Assembly: GCF_011397635.1 (NCBI RefSeq)
Contig: NC_064771.1
Span: forward strand, 13,083,379-13,147,378
From: Epinephelus fuscoguttatus
Taxonomy: Eukaryota > Chordata > Actinopteri > Perciformes > Serranidae
DNA: 64,000 bases
Reading direction: 5' to 3'
Of the stretch, positions 1 to 18,590 are shown piece by piece. Position 1 is the stretch's first letter, and every line of letters starts with the position of its first letter. The position numbers were made by a program, and so were the translations under genes. The notes below the pieces were generated by a model that did no database searches, had not been told where the DNA came from, and saw only the letters and a list, made by a program, of their open reading frames with translations.

Positions 1-666
1 GTAGGTTATTAAGCAATGGTTTTACTGGTCTAGGTACTGTATTGACTGTATGTGGCCCATGAACTATGAGCTATTTTATGTCTGTAATGTTTTCACTGTG
101 GCAATGGGCTTTGAAGCTGAATTCGTAAAGTGTCTCAACTGTGCCCTTGGTTGGAATTGGTTTGAATTTTTGGGTCTAAAATAAGAGTATGGTCCAGACC
201 TGCTTAAAAAAAGAAATCTCCTGAGATAAGTTACGATCTGGCGCTCTATTATTAAACTGAATTTGACTTGACTCGACCAAAAAACATTCCAGTCTGGTCA
301 TAAAACTTGCATAGGGTGGATCTATAGTCCATTGATATCCAGACAGCATGATGAACCTGAGGTGCTCTGTAGGAAATTGCTGTTGAGAATTGCATTTGTG
401 GCAATTTTAGGACTGGTCTCTTTGTTGTAGAAAGGTGCAATAAAAACTTGGTGGTTGGGTTTTGTGCCTGAGGGACCTCTCTTAATGAGGTCTCTTTTGA
501 GGGTAAAAGCAGACATATCCTACGTCAGGAACTCTCAATTTTTCTTGAGCAGTTTTTGGATAAAATAAGACAGAAAACTGCTTTCTGTGTCATGACAAAT
601 GTGTTAACTAATTTCTGTGAAGACTGTCTTTCATATATCTAACTGTGAATCTCTCCTGTGTTTCAG
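1..666 (+). other. tef upstream intron sequence (no coding seen)
   Basis: No exon of tef or another gene could be recognised here. It ends in a pyrimidine-rich stretch and a CAG acceptor at 664-666 directly before the first visible tef exon, so it is most simply the 3' part of a tef intron. The N-terminal exon(s) must lie to the left of the window. Two short reverse-strand open frames (252-516) look like chance frames. Confidence 0.6.
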
Positions 667-3600
667 ACACCGACAAGGAAAAGCTGTGTCTGGGAAATGA
701 TGTGGAATTGGGCGGGGGAGGGAGTGATATGGGCCCTTCAGCCGCCCTGACCCCTGCTATCTGGGAGAAAACCATTCCCTACGATGGTGAAAACTTCCAC
801 CTGGAGTACATGGACCTTGAGGAGTTCCTCATGGAGAATGGCATCCCCACCTTGCCTGATGAGGACCCCCAAAAGGGCAGCCCAGAAGTAGACAGCACAA
901 AGAAAGGGAAAAAGGCTACGCCCTCTGTGCAGGTGAAGCATACCAAGCCAGCAAGTGTGTCCCCAGTGGCCCTGCTACCCATTCAGGAGTTGGACAAGTG
1001 TGGGGAGGAAGTGCTGATCATCAAGAGTGATTCTGATATCATCTGTGATGTCACTGCAGGTGAGTAGAGATTGGAGGATCAGAGACTAGAGGGCTGCAAA
1101 TTTTCACTTAAAGCAGCTGTGCAGAGCTTTTCGTTGATTATAGTGCCCCTTTGGTCAAAGCGGTATGACACCCACAGCCTGGTGACGTAAAATTCCGACT
1201 GCAGCAGGCAATTACCGCATGCATTTGTTTCGGAGAGCGAGAGAATTAACTAACGTCAGGTCAGTCCAAGTAATTAGTGGAAACAGCAAAATTACTCAGT
1301 AAATTCTCCTGTCGTGTTTCTGTTCTGATCTCATGTAATCTGTTGTGTGTTTTGAGCTACTAAACCTACAGTAATAGTGTGAGCCTCAAGTTATTCTGGG
1401 TAATGTAGTAACCGTTGTTGTGCTACTGGAAACAATGAGAAGCAGCCGTGTACGTTCGGTGTAAGGAGGAATAAACAGTTAAGAAGTCATCTGCTGAGTC
1501 CGCATTATTATGTGAAAAGAATACTCCGACGATTTGGGAGTTTTGGCACTTGTAGGGGGTCAGTGCATCTTGCGCGGAGGGATACACCGGTGAGCAACAT
1601 CTGCTCTGGGACAGGTACGCTAGGTCACTCGATAAAAGCAAACAAAGAGACAACATGGACGATATTACTCACCTGACTGAAAGCTGTCCATCAGCTCCTG
1701 CAGGCCTGGGTGTTTTTTCCAGTTCATCTTAGGAACATGAAAAAAAGTTTCAATCACGCCAGGATTAGTGATTGCTGCAAAGTTTTCATTCCTTGTGATG
1801 CACTCTCTGCGGCAGTTTTCCTCCTGATGATATATCTCCCCAACGATGGTAGCACCGAGGGAGCGGATGATTCAGCCTTTCTTCTCACCTGCTCAGCATG
1901 TAACACATGGAGTTCCTCATCTGTGTACTCCGGCTCAAACAGGTATGGCTCTGGATCTGTGTCCGCTACAAGAAACTCTTCAAAACCGCGTTCAAAGTCG
2001 TCCATTGCAGCTACTAAAATCCGGAGATATCGCTAGGCTAAATAAACAGCTGAGTTTTGTTTACAAGCTACGTCTGTGCCGGCTCACCGGTGTATCCCTC
2101 CGCGGATCACAGCGCAGGACGTACTGACCCCCTATAAGGGCAATGCTAAACGCTGAGACCCAGCCACTGGACGTAGAGACACAAAAAAGATATCGATCAT
2201 GTTGTCTCAATATGAAAATGATAGAGAAAGGGCATAACTCCCAAATCGTCGGAGTATTCTTTTATGTGAAGATACACAGTGAAGACATAACATAATCCTA
2301 ACACAGCAAAGCTGTTACCTGCCTTCGCTTGCAAAGCTAACGCTACTAACGTTAGGTCAGTCCAAGTAATTAGTGGAAACATGCTAACATGCTAACGTTA
2401 CACAAAAGTTAGTAGTAAAGTAAGACCTGTTCATAAATGTTCTGGTGTACCTCTGAATTTCTTATAAACTGAGGACAACTGCCTGCTGTATATTTGTGTT
2501 CATGGTCACAGTCACAGATAATTTTACATGATGCTCCTTCGTTATCAGTCATGACATCAAAAGTACAACCAAGTCCTCATAGATACATCTCTGGTAAAAC
2601 TGTTAGGTGTTATGTGTTCAGCATACCCGTTGTGTACTGCTTACTCGAAGAACACTGTAAACATGGCTCCTTCTTCTGTGGTTTAATCGCTGCGGCCGCT
2701 GTGGGCGAGCAGAATCTCTTCCGCCTCGGATGCCGTATTCTGGTTTGCTGACTTCCGCTGTGTGTCCGACCCGAGTGAGGCTACGCTAAATAGCCATATA
2801 GAGAAAGGCTTTTTTGTCGCTGTTGGGTTCAAATAAATATGCAGATCTTCAAGGGGGGGTGATACGAACTAGGGGCAGTTTTATTAATGGTAAAAAGTTT
2901 TGCACAGCTGCTTTAACTCTTGCTAAATATGTATTTCACAATGCAAGATGTTTGCGTGAATGTCTGTTACCTCAAAAATCTTTGCCTCTGGTTTCCGTAC
3001 CATAGTTATGTACTGTATGTTCACTTTGCTATCTTTGCTATGCAGGGGCACTAGCATCTATTTCTATCATCACAGCGAACCTTTACCACCATTTTGAGAT
3101 CACTCCAGTGTCACCACATATCAGGTTTGCCTGACATCTGTGTCAGAGCAGAGTTAACTATGGGATTGTCAGCCAACATGTACATTGGTAGATGCTGGAG
3201 ATCCGGTGTAAGTGTATGCATGTGTGAGGGTGGATGAACATGATGAATTAACACACATCCGTCCAATCAAACACAAAAAAAACGCAAAATAAATAACCTA
3301 AAAATAAAGTTATGTATAATAACAGTAAATTAGTAAAAGTAATGTTGAAGTAATTATATTAAATTAAAATAAGGGGGTGGGGTTGTTGTATTAAAAAAAA
3401 TTGATAATGGCACTTAAGTCTGATTGCTCCAAGGATATCAGATGACTAGGTACATCTTCTTCCCAAAAGGCGATGACTTGGCCCAGATCTCTATATAATG
3501 TATGTGTTCATGGTGCTGACAGTGTCGCTGACCTTCAGCTTCATCTGTAGCTGTCTGATATTTAAGTTCACGTGTTTTCCTTCTCTTTGCTCAGAGGTGA

Positions 3601-4073
3601 CCACTGAGGACAGAGCGACCCCTGAGCCCATCGACCCCGATGAGATTGAGATCGAGATCAACTATGAGCCAGATCCCACGGACCTAGTCCTGTCGAGTGT
3701 GCCCGGAGGCGAGCTGTTTGACCCTCGCAAACACAAGTTCACTGACGATGAGCTCAAGCCACAGCCTATGATCAAGAAGGCCAAGAAGGTGTTTGTGCCT
3801 GAAGAACAGAAGGTATGCTGTAAAAGGGACAAGGGGAGCATCTTAAGCACAACAGTTCAGCAGTATGTGTTACTGTGTGTGTGGATAGTTTGTGTAATGG
3901 AAAACAACACAATAGTGAACACTTTGGCCTCTGTATTATCTTAATACTGTAACTTTTGCAAATAAAAAATGAGTGGTTCTAAGGCTATGGTATGAGCATT
4001 GTGCTCTTAAAACCTAGAAAAGAGATTGTTTACTAACTTCAGAACATGCCAAAAAAAGCCTGGAAATTGAATA

Positions 4074-4105
<32 letters not shown>

Positions 4106-4798
4106 TTTCTGATTAAAAAAACATACATATTACATAAACATTGTGAGGCCAAAAGTCAGGGGCATATGAGAGGTTGGCTGATGAAATTGTAATGGTATTA
4201 TTGCTCGCAATTTCATCAGCCGGTTTCAGGATGCACAAGGTTCAACGGAAGTAGACAGCAGAAATAAGGCCATGTCACAGTGAAGTAGCTCTGGCGACTC
4301 ACAGTGACTCAGCAGTCTGACAATCTTCAGATTGATGTTTTCCTTTCTCCCCAGTCTGCCTCAGAACACAGGTTTTGTTTACACTCACAAAGGAGCCTGG
4401 CTGTGGGCCATATTACTCACTTGGCAGGGGTCAGATTTAGGCTAATGTGTCCACAATAAGATACATTAGGCAGTTAAACCAGGTTACCTTAGTAACCGAG
4501 CTCAGGAAGCCAGGTAGGCTCTGGTGTTGTGTTTCATTGACACAGTCCAACCCTTCCCCTTCTTTTTTCTCCACCTCTGCAGGATGACAAATACTGGCAG
4601 AGAAGGAAGAAGAACAACGTGGCCGCCAAACGCTCACGTGACGCCCGCAGGTTAAAGGAGAACCAGATCACCGTCCGAGCGGCTTTCCTGGAACGCGAGA
4701 ACGCAGCGCTGCGGTCAGAAGTCGCAGAGCTACGGAAGGAGTGCGGGCGTTACAAGAACACAGCGAGTCACTATGAAGCCAAATTTGGACCACTGTAA
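667..4798 (+). CDS. tef: Thyrotroph embryonic factor (PAR-bZIP transcription factor), 5' end outside window
   Basis: Three exons are visible: 667-1059, 3595-3812 and 4583-4798 (stop TAA 4796-4798). All have GT/AG borders and compatible phases. The first exon encodes the conserved [11 protein letters not shown]...[18 protein letters not shown] block of TEF/HLF/DBP. The second encodes an acidic stretch followed by the PAR domain ([31 protein letters not shown]). The third encodes the basic region ([17 protein letters not shown]) and leucine zipper, ending in FGPL. The family consists of nuclear proteins that bind TTAYGTAA D-box sites as homo- or heterodimers and act as circadian output regulators. 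The wording of the N-terminal block and zipper fits TEF better than HLF or DBP; hlf is the main alternative. The N-terminal exon(s) lie outside the window. The stop codon overlaps a good splice donor (GTAAGG at 4795-4800), so a second C-terminus is possible. A teleost may carry two tef copies; which one this is cannot be told. Confidence 0.93.
1251..2382. mobile_element. Foldback DNA element in tef intron
   Basis: Inverted arms pair 1504-1548 with 2231-2275 and 1553-1596 with about 2085-2145. The arms include identical blocks such as AATACTCCGACGATTTGGGA. The whole is bracketed by a 36-bp direct repeat, 1251-1286 and 2347-2382, with one mismatch. A reverse-strand open frame (2005 down to 1754, 83 codons) lies between the arms and has an acidic start with the motif [13 protein letters not shown], resembling N-termini of transposon-encoded proteins I recall from fish. 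No transposase domain is visible. This is most likely a non-autonomous DNA transposon with a coding remnant. Confidence 0.6.
4073..4103. repeat. (TA)n/(TG)n microsatellite
   Basis: About 12 TA units run directly into TG units within the last tef intron. It is a simple repeat with no other signal. Confidence 0.9.
4176..4221. repeat. 14-bp stem hairpin in tef intron
   Basis: GGCTGATGAAATTG (4176-4189) and its exact complement CAATTTCATCAGCC (4208-4221) are separated by 18 nt. It could fold in the pre-mRNA or be a relic of a small foldback transposon. No function can be assigned. Confidence 0.6.
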
Positions 4799-7340
4799 GG
4801 GACCACATAAAGCAGATAAATCAAACTGAAACTGCACACCCATAACACAGACAGCACAGTATCGGTCACTTAATTATCACGTCAGGTTAGAAGCATTATT
4901 TGGGTGCTGTTCTCATAAAGCAATCCTGATTGCTTGACTGTTGTCTGACTTGACTGGAGTTTGACTGTTGTGTTATAGGTAGTATAAGTACGACAGATGG
5001 AAGAGAGTCAGCAGCCTGAACTGGCGTTATATATCATCAAGTTATGTGTCTGCTGTTTAATGTTGACCTCTCTCCCTCCTCTTCCCCCTGTCATTCATCC
5101 TTGTTTTCTTCTCTTTCAAGTGCGGTGCCGGAAGACCAATAGACAACGATTTATTCATTTATATTTCTGATGAATAAATAAATCAAACCGATGGGGTTGG
5201 GATGTGCGCTATAATCGATCAGATGAAGAGGAGGAGGGTGTGACTGCTGTTGGCATGGAGATGCAATAGTATGTAAAGACCTGACATCTTATTCTTGAGG
5301 GTTTTTTTTTTTTGGTATAATAAGTCGATTTACCATCCATGTGAGTGAGAGGAGTGTGAGGATATTCAAGTGCTTCTTCAGTGCACCTCTTTGATGAAGT
5401 GTACTTATATCATGTCGTGTATGTATGCGTTTGGCCGAAAGAGATCATTTGTGATGTTTATTTTGGAGACACTGTTGGTTTTGTTCTATTTTATTTTTCA
5501 ACGATAGACGATAGCAGTTGCAATAGTTTAAATAGAGTATTAGTCGTTATTACGGTTTTGTAGAAATAAACTTGCAGGTTGCTTCCAGTTCTTTCCACAT
5601 TTGAATGAATTCCAAAACCCACCTGATGGTTTTTGTGATGAGCTGGGCTTTTCTTTGCCCACGAAAACTAGTAACTGTGACATTTCCAATAATTTTAAGC
5701 TTGTTCAGGGGATTACAGTGATGTGGCAAAAAAAAAAGTGCAGCCATGTTCACTTCTCTTCATGTATACATACTCATGACCAGTGGCGCAGAGCCACACG
5801 TTACCACTCTGCACTCAATGCCTGTCTCATAGTCGCTCTTGTGCTGTTTTTAGTCTCAGAGCAGGACGCCTGGTTTGCTCTCTGCAGGTTTTTAAAGTCG
5901 ACTTGTCCATTTACGTCAGTAACCTTCACAAGTATTGTGTGTAGAATCCACTGATGCATGGACTGTAAATAGTTTTAGCCTATGATAATGCTTTGTAGAC
6001 TCTCCCCTCCATCATGTTACAATGTATTCGGTATCACTGGACATTAAAACTCAGATACAAGTCAGGTTTTTAAAGAAACTTGGATTTGGATAAATATGAA
6101 GCAATGAAAGTAAATTGATTGTAAATTCCCAAATTGTGAGTGGCTCTCAGATGCAGGATTTAAATTAGTGCCTTAGTGCGACAGATCGATAGATAAAGGT
6201 AATTATCATTTAAATCCACACCGTCAGCAGTGCACATAAGAACAAAATTGTTGCAATTGACACTCTGTATGAAAATGTGGATTAAAAACTACAAATCAGC
6301 AGCGAAGTGCTGGTGCAAACTATAAATAAAAAAGTACATTTGCAGCGGCGAATACAAGTCCTTCGAGCTCATTGAAAGTGAGAAGAGGGTTATCGAGCTC
6401 ACATTTTCCAGTTATTTACTATAATTAGAAACCTATTGTGAGGGGTGAATGTGCATTTATATTCTATCACTTCAGTTTTTAGGGTGTGCTGACATTTATC
6501 AACCATGTTTCTTATTTGTGTCTGAACTTCTCTGTTCCCTCTGAAACATGTAAGCCGTCAGCGTCTGTTACCAGCTGATTTTTAAAAAGATATAATTTGA
6601 CAAACCAGGAAGCCTCAGTAGGTGCAGACTGTACTGGGGCGTCTCTCATTAATAATTGAACCCCAAAAACTCCTCAAGCCATTTCAATGCACAAACTGCC
6701 AGTTTACAGGGGGGCATATTGTGTAAAACAACACCTAAACCCAGGATTATTTCACTGTCCACTTTTGACAAAAAGGGAAAGCTGTTGTTTTGCTCTTTTG
6801 TTGCTGTGCTTCCAATAGAGATAGTGACTTTTTACCTAAATAGATTCAATATTTTGGTCTGTTTTTGTGGGAGGAATTAAACTAATATAGGTTCTTTTTT
6901 AATATCACAGCCTGCAGAAAATGCATTTTTATTTGTTTGCACGTGCTCTTTTGTTAAACCGAGACAAGCGCAATCTTTCTTAAAACTAAAAATCAGGACG
7001 GTAACATTTGCCCAAATACTTTTACTCTCTGCATCATTACTTTCAGGTAATACAAGTGACATTATCAACAGTAGGGTGTAATTTTTACATTTCATTTTTT
7101 TTAGTACAACTCTGACATTATTAGTGACGAACTTCTTGACTCAGTATTTTTTTAATACTTTATGCTATAATAACGAAATCTGCCTTTTATCTGGAACAGG
7201 TCAATTTAACTTTGAGGGTTTGTTTTTAACCTTCCTGGTTCTGTTTGTATTTCTTTGTAAAGAAAAGTCTTGGCGTTATGACTGTGGCTACCTTTTGTGT
7301 CTTGTACATAAAGTCTGTATAAATAAAGCCTTGTTGAGAA
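4799..7340 (+). other. tef: tef 3' UTR / downstream region with poly(A) signal
   Basis: No coding frame with family resemblance follows the tef stop. The clearest AATAAA lies at 7322-7327 and would define a 3' UTR of about 2.5 kb; other candidates lie upstream (for example AATAAA within 5561-5575). Long 3' UTRs are usual for TEF in other vertebrates. Open frames here, up to 117 codons at 5601-5954, have no recognisable domain. tob2, a single-exon gene that lies between TEF and PHF5A in human, is not present. Confidence 0.5.
5121..5142 (+). CDS. tef: Possible alternative last coding exon of tef
   Basis: A long pyrimidine tract (about 5068-5118) followed by AAG at 5118-5120 forms a strong acceptor. 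Joining a donor at 4795 (GTAAGG) to 5121 removes the TAA stop. The frame then continues for seven codons (Leu-Ala-Val-Pro-Glu-Asp-Gln) to TAG at 5140-5142. Both sites are seen in the sequence; use of this splice is inferred. If it is not used, this is 3' UTR. Confidence 0.45.
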
Positions 7341-8768
7341 AGTCCCTGAGTGTTGAGTTCTATGTATGAAGATACTTACTAACAATCTAGCAATGAGCGG
7401 TTTGTTTAGAAGACCAGTCTAACTAAATTAAAGCTCAGGTCCAGAGTGAAGACCAATATAAGATGAGAGAATAGTTAACATTCTTAGCTGGAGTCTGTTG
7501 GACAATATAGAAATATGAATAATAGACAACCTTCTGATTATGTATGCCATAAAATTTCATATAATACATACTCCAGTTATATTCTGGTATAACTACAGTT
7601 GTCATGTTTACTGCATTGATCATTTCCTAAACCTTTACTAAATTAAAACAGCTTAGATGAGCTTAAGTATCAAGATGCCCAAAGCCACCTCATTTGTGGA
7701 CATGGAATTTGTTGGACTCATTTTCCCCCAATCTGAAAAGCAGTCCAAGAAAGCGATGCTGTGTAGAGTGGAACAGTAATAAAGGTTCAGTCTGGAGTTC
7801 AGATAGCAGACCTGTGTGAACTCTTAGTGAGCAGAAGGAAATGCAATCGGTGTGAAACAGTGTCATCTGGTGGAGGAAGTGTAGTAAGATGTGAAAAACC
7901 AAGCTGGACTATGCACATTACCTTGAACTAAAACGAGCCCATTCAGCCATCTCTGAACAAGTGTATACAGAGTGACTATAGGCATCAAACAGTTAAATTT
8001 AATGCTTTTAAAACTCTTTTAAGTTACTTTAAAAAAAAAAAAAAATCAAATTTCAGACATTGTTGGCCAAATCATGCATTACTTATTTAGGCATTGCAGG
8101 TAAGTAGTGTATATGTGGTCTTGTGCAGAGGTAGGTGTTATGTAGGAATATGGTTATTACAGTGAGTTACGTTAATCTATATTTTGCCAACAGATAGATG
8201 CAAGTATGAAGTAAAATGACACTATTATAGTTTTTTTCCCTAAGGATTTGTAACATCTGACGTGGACATTTAAAACTTCACTTATTTTCATCACAAAAAG
8301 AAATTAAACAATGTATAAATAAAGTAAAATAAAATGTTTGTAGCAGTAAAGACCTCACAAATTCAGGTTTAAGACTATTTTGCAGACAGCCTGGTATACT
8401 GTCAGCTTATCGTATTTGTTTAAGCATCCTAAAAACACAATACGTCTCCACTCTTGTTCACGATGGAAAGCATATTTTTTTCCCTTTCTTTATTTCATGG
8501 CTGTACCACAATTTTTTTTTGTTTATTAAACATTTTTGTCAGTTTAATCTGCAAGGCTGTGCATTGCTCACATTTCACCTATGAACTGTTCATTGATGTT
8601 TCTTAGCATGGTTTTAAAAATATGAAACAATAATTATTCATGACACACAATTCATTCATGTCAGTAGTGAGTACAGTTTTAAAGGCTTATAGCATTTTTG
8701 ATGTTATAAACCTGTCCCATAAACATTCTTGAACAGAGGGAAATAAAGACACAAGTATAAAACAGAGT
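7341..8768. other. Intergenic, tef-phf5a
   Basis: AT-rich sequence between the putative tef and phf5a poly(A) sites, which converge on it. There is a short poly(A) run near 8031-8045. I see no gene, RNA gene or clear transposon. Confidence 0.5.
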
Positions 8769-8774
8769 TTTATT
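8769..8774 (-). terminator. phf5a: phf5a poly(A) signal
   Basis: TTTATT on the + strand reads AATAAA on the minus strand, about 87 nt past the phf5a stop codon. This position is right for a short 3' UTR. Confidence 0.75.
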
Positions 8775-8860
8775 GACAAGTCAAAAAAAATGTTTCTTGA
8801 GGTGTGTAAGAAAATCTGCAAAAGCTGAAAAACTAAAACAAGAGCTGGGCCGTGGTGTCT

Positions 8861-10217
8861 TCACCTCTTCTTGAAGCCATACTTCTTTCGTTCATAAAAC
8901 AGATCTGTTTTGGAGCTGCCCAAGTTCACAATCTTTGGACACCCATCTCGCTGTAATGGAAACAGAGAGGAGAAAAAAGCCTGTTTAAAAAAACATTTCA
9001 AATCAGCCAGACAATTTGAGTATTCACAGCAGGGTTCAGTTTAAACTCTAAGTGCTGTGTATTTCCTTCAGGCTCACTAAATCATAGCTAGTAATGCAAC
9101 ATAACAAATATCTGACAGATTCGGCCTGGTTAACTGTGCTTAAGGACACTTACATCTTTCTCCTGGATGGTGCACTCTTTACAGTAGTAGGCATCAGATA
9201 CTCCGGGCCCTCCGCAGATCACACAGCGTCCCTGATAGGAGCCGTAGTTACACTCATCACAGATGCGCACCAGTGTGCACGGCCTCACATAGGAATCACA
9301 GATGACACATTTTCCATCACCTGAGAGGAACGGGGACAGGATGGATTAGGGAATTGATAGGGGAAGGAAAAAAAAAATGTGGATCCAATATGAAAATATG
9401 AATAAATAAGAGAATGTAGTAGTAATGCATTATATAACACAGCATCTGTCATAACTATAGCAATTAAATAGACTTCGAAATAATGTTATCATTATAGTCT
9501 TGGGGAAATAACTGTCGTTCTGAGATATATATCAACCCCACCATAATGTCCTATTGCATAATTATTGATAAATTACTTTAAAAAAAATTACAGTTATAAG
9601 GACAAATCCTCATTCAAACTATCCACAACTTCAGCCAGGAAACCATCATTTGTTTCCCAACTAAAGTGTCCCCATGTCGTTTGATTAAATGCAACCCTAA
9701 CGTTACTGTTACTGGTGCAAAAGAGAGGAAAAAAATGAACTAAGACTTAACAATTACTCTAAGTTTAGAGGAAAACATATTACAGTTAAAAGATTCAATT
9801 AATAGAAGGAAACACTTACATTTCTCGCAAAGTCTCCCGATAGCTGAGGAATACAAACAAAACAGAGCCAGTCAGGCAAATCGCTTTGCTAGATTAAATA
9901 GCCAATTCCTTCTCCACATTTACAGCAAAACCCATTACTAAATACACTAAAGTAATATATTACGTGAAACTTTCACATTAGTTATTCTAGTGACATAGAC
10001 TTATCTATGCTAACACCATGGCTAACAAGCTTTCAATGAAATCCATGCTGTAACGGTTAGCATGGTAGCTAACGTTATATCGAGCAAAACCACAATAAAG
10101 GACACCCTGCAGCGGTAAATTAACAGTGTCCGATGACGTGTGAAATAAAATATGTTTTAACTTACCGACACCGGCTTGTTTTCTGCAAAAAATCAAATCT
10201 GGATGATGTTTAGCCAT
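8861..10217 (-). CDS. phf5a: PHD finger-like domain protein 5A (SF3b complex)
   Basis: Four coding exons on the minus strand: 10217-10166, 9843-9820, 9320-9154 and 8950-8861, ending in TGA at 8863-8861. All introns begin GT and end AG, and phases close exactly. The product is 110 aa, the same length as the human protein, and nearly identical along its length (start [17 protein letters not shown], end [10 protein letters not shown]). It has the cysteine pairs typical of the family (CEKC, CVIC, CDEC, CVICGG, CKEC) that form a zinc-binding knot. PHF5A/SF3b14b is a core subunit of SF3b in the U2 snRNP, contacting SF3B1 around the branch-point adenosine pocket; it also links to PAF1 elongation. 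It is head to head with aco2, as in mammals, and probably shares its promoter. The tiny 24-bp second exon is intact. Nothing looks broken. Confidence 0.97.
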
Positions 10218-10742
10218 TGTTGGCTCACGTATGGCGAGCGCTGCTGTTCCGGTTCAACTTTAACCTTTGACCGGTTAACTTTGTATGATGAATCGCATTA
10301 CCGCCACCTAGCGTCTCCACAGAGAAATAAATCAGAAAACGAGTTTCGGTGGTACCTTACCTTACTTTTTTTTGTTTGTTTTTTAACACCCAAAAATACA
10401 TTATGATAGCGTATTTTTCATTAAAGTTGTGGCGGTAAGGAAATTATATCATTTTGTATAAAAAGTAAAAATAAAATTAAAATTGTCATCCTTTAAGCTT
10501 TATAAAAAACTTTATGTGCCAAAATTCTTTCTTGCTTGAGAAAAATTTCAATTATATTTGACCAAATATGAAAAATAATACATGAGACCGATACTAGTAA
10601 ATATAAATCCAAACTACATTCTATAACAATCCGAATAAAAATCAAACTTCCCTATATATTTTGTGCTTACAAGACCTGCCATACCGCGGCCTACAAAAGT
10701 GTGACGTCACCACAGACGGCCACATCTTTGTCAGTGAACAAA
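10218..10742. promoter_or_regulatory. Bidirectional promoter region phf5a/aco2
   Basis: Only 525 bp separate the divergent start codons, so both promoters and both leaders must lie here. The segment nearest aco2 holds a perfect CRE/ATF palindrome; the segment nearest phf5a is more GC- and CpG-containing (10225-10320) than the AT-rich middle. No TATA box is placed convincingly for either gene. The same head-to-head order exists in mammals, so this is probably an ancient shared promoter. Confidence 0.7.
10702..10709. promoter_or_regulatory. CRE palindrome TGACGTCA upstream of aco2
   Basis: This is the full 8-bp CREB/ATF consensus, 34 bp upstream of the aco2 ATG and 17 bp before the iron-responsive element. 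The motif is seen directly; occupancy is inferred. Confidence 0.6.

Positions 10743-10747
<5 letters not shown>
10721..10747 (+). promoter_or_regulatory. aco2: Iron-responsive element in aco2 5' UTR
   Basis: The sequence shows an unpaired C (10726), a 5-bp stem TTTGT (10727-10731) with ACAAA (10738-10742), and the six-base loop CAGTGA (10732-10737). The lower stem pairs CAT (10723-10725) with the ATG start codon (10743-10745). This is the canonical IRE layout (C bulge, five pairs, CAGTGN). Mammalian mitochondrial aconitase mRNA carries an IRE at the same place. IRP1/IRP2 binding in iron shortage would block translation, linking citrate metabolism to iron supply. Confidence 0.85.

Positions 10748-18590
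<7,843 letters not shown>

Noticed and set aside
2640-2830. CpG-richer patch in the tef intron that might be an alternative promoter
   Set aside because: No exon with donor and reading frame into 3595 was found; support is too weak.
5601-5954. 117-codon + frame downstream of tef
   Set aside because: No domain, no splice context, low-complexity composition; lies in the probable tef 3' UTR.
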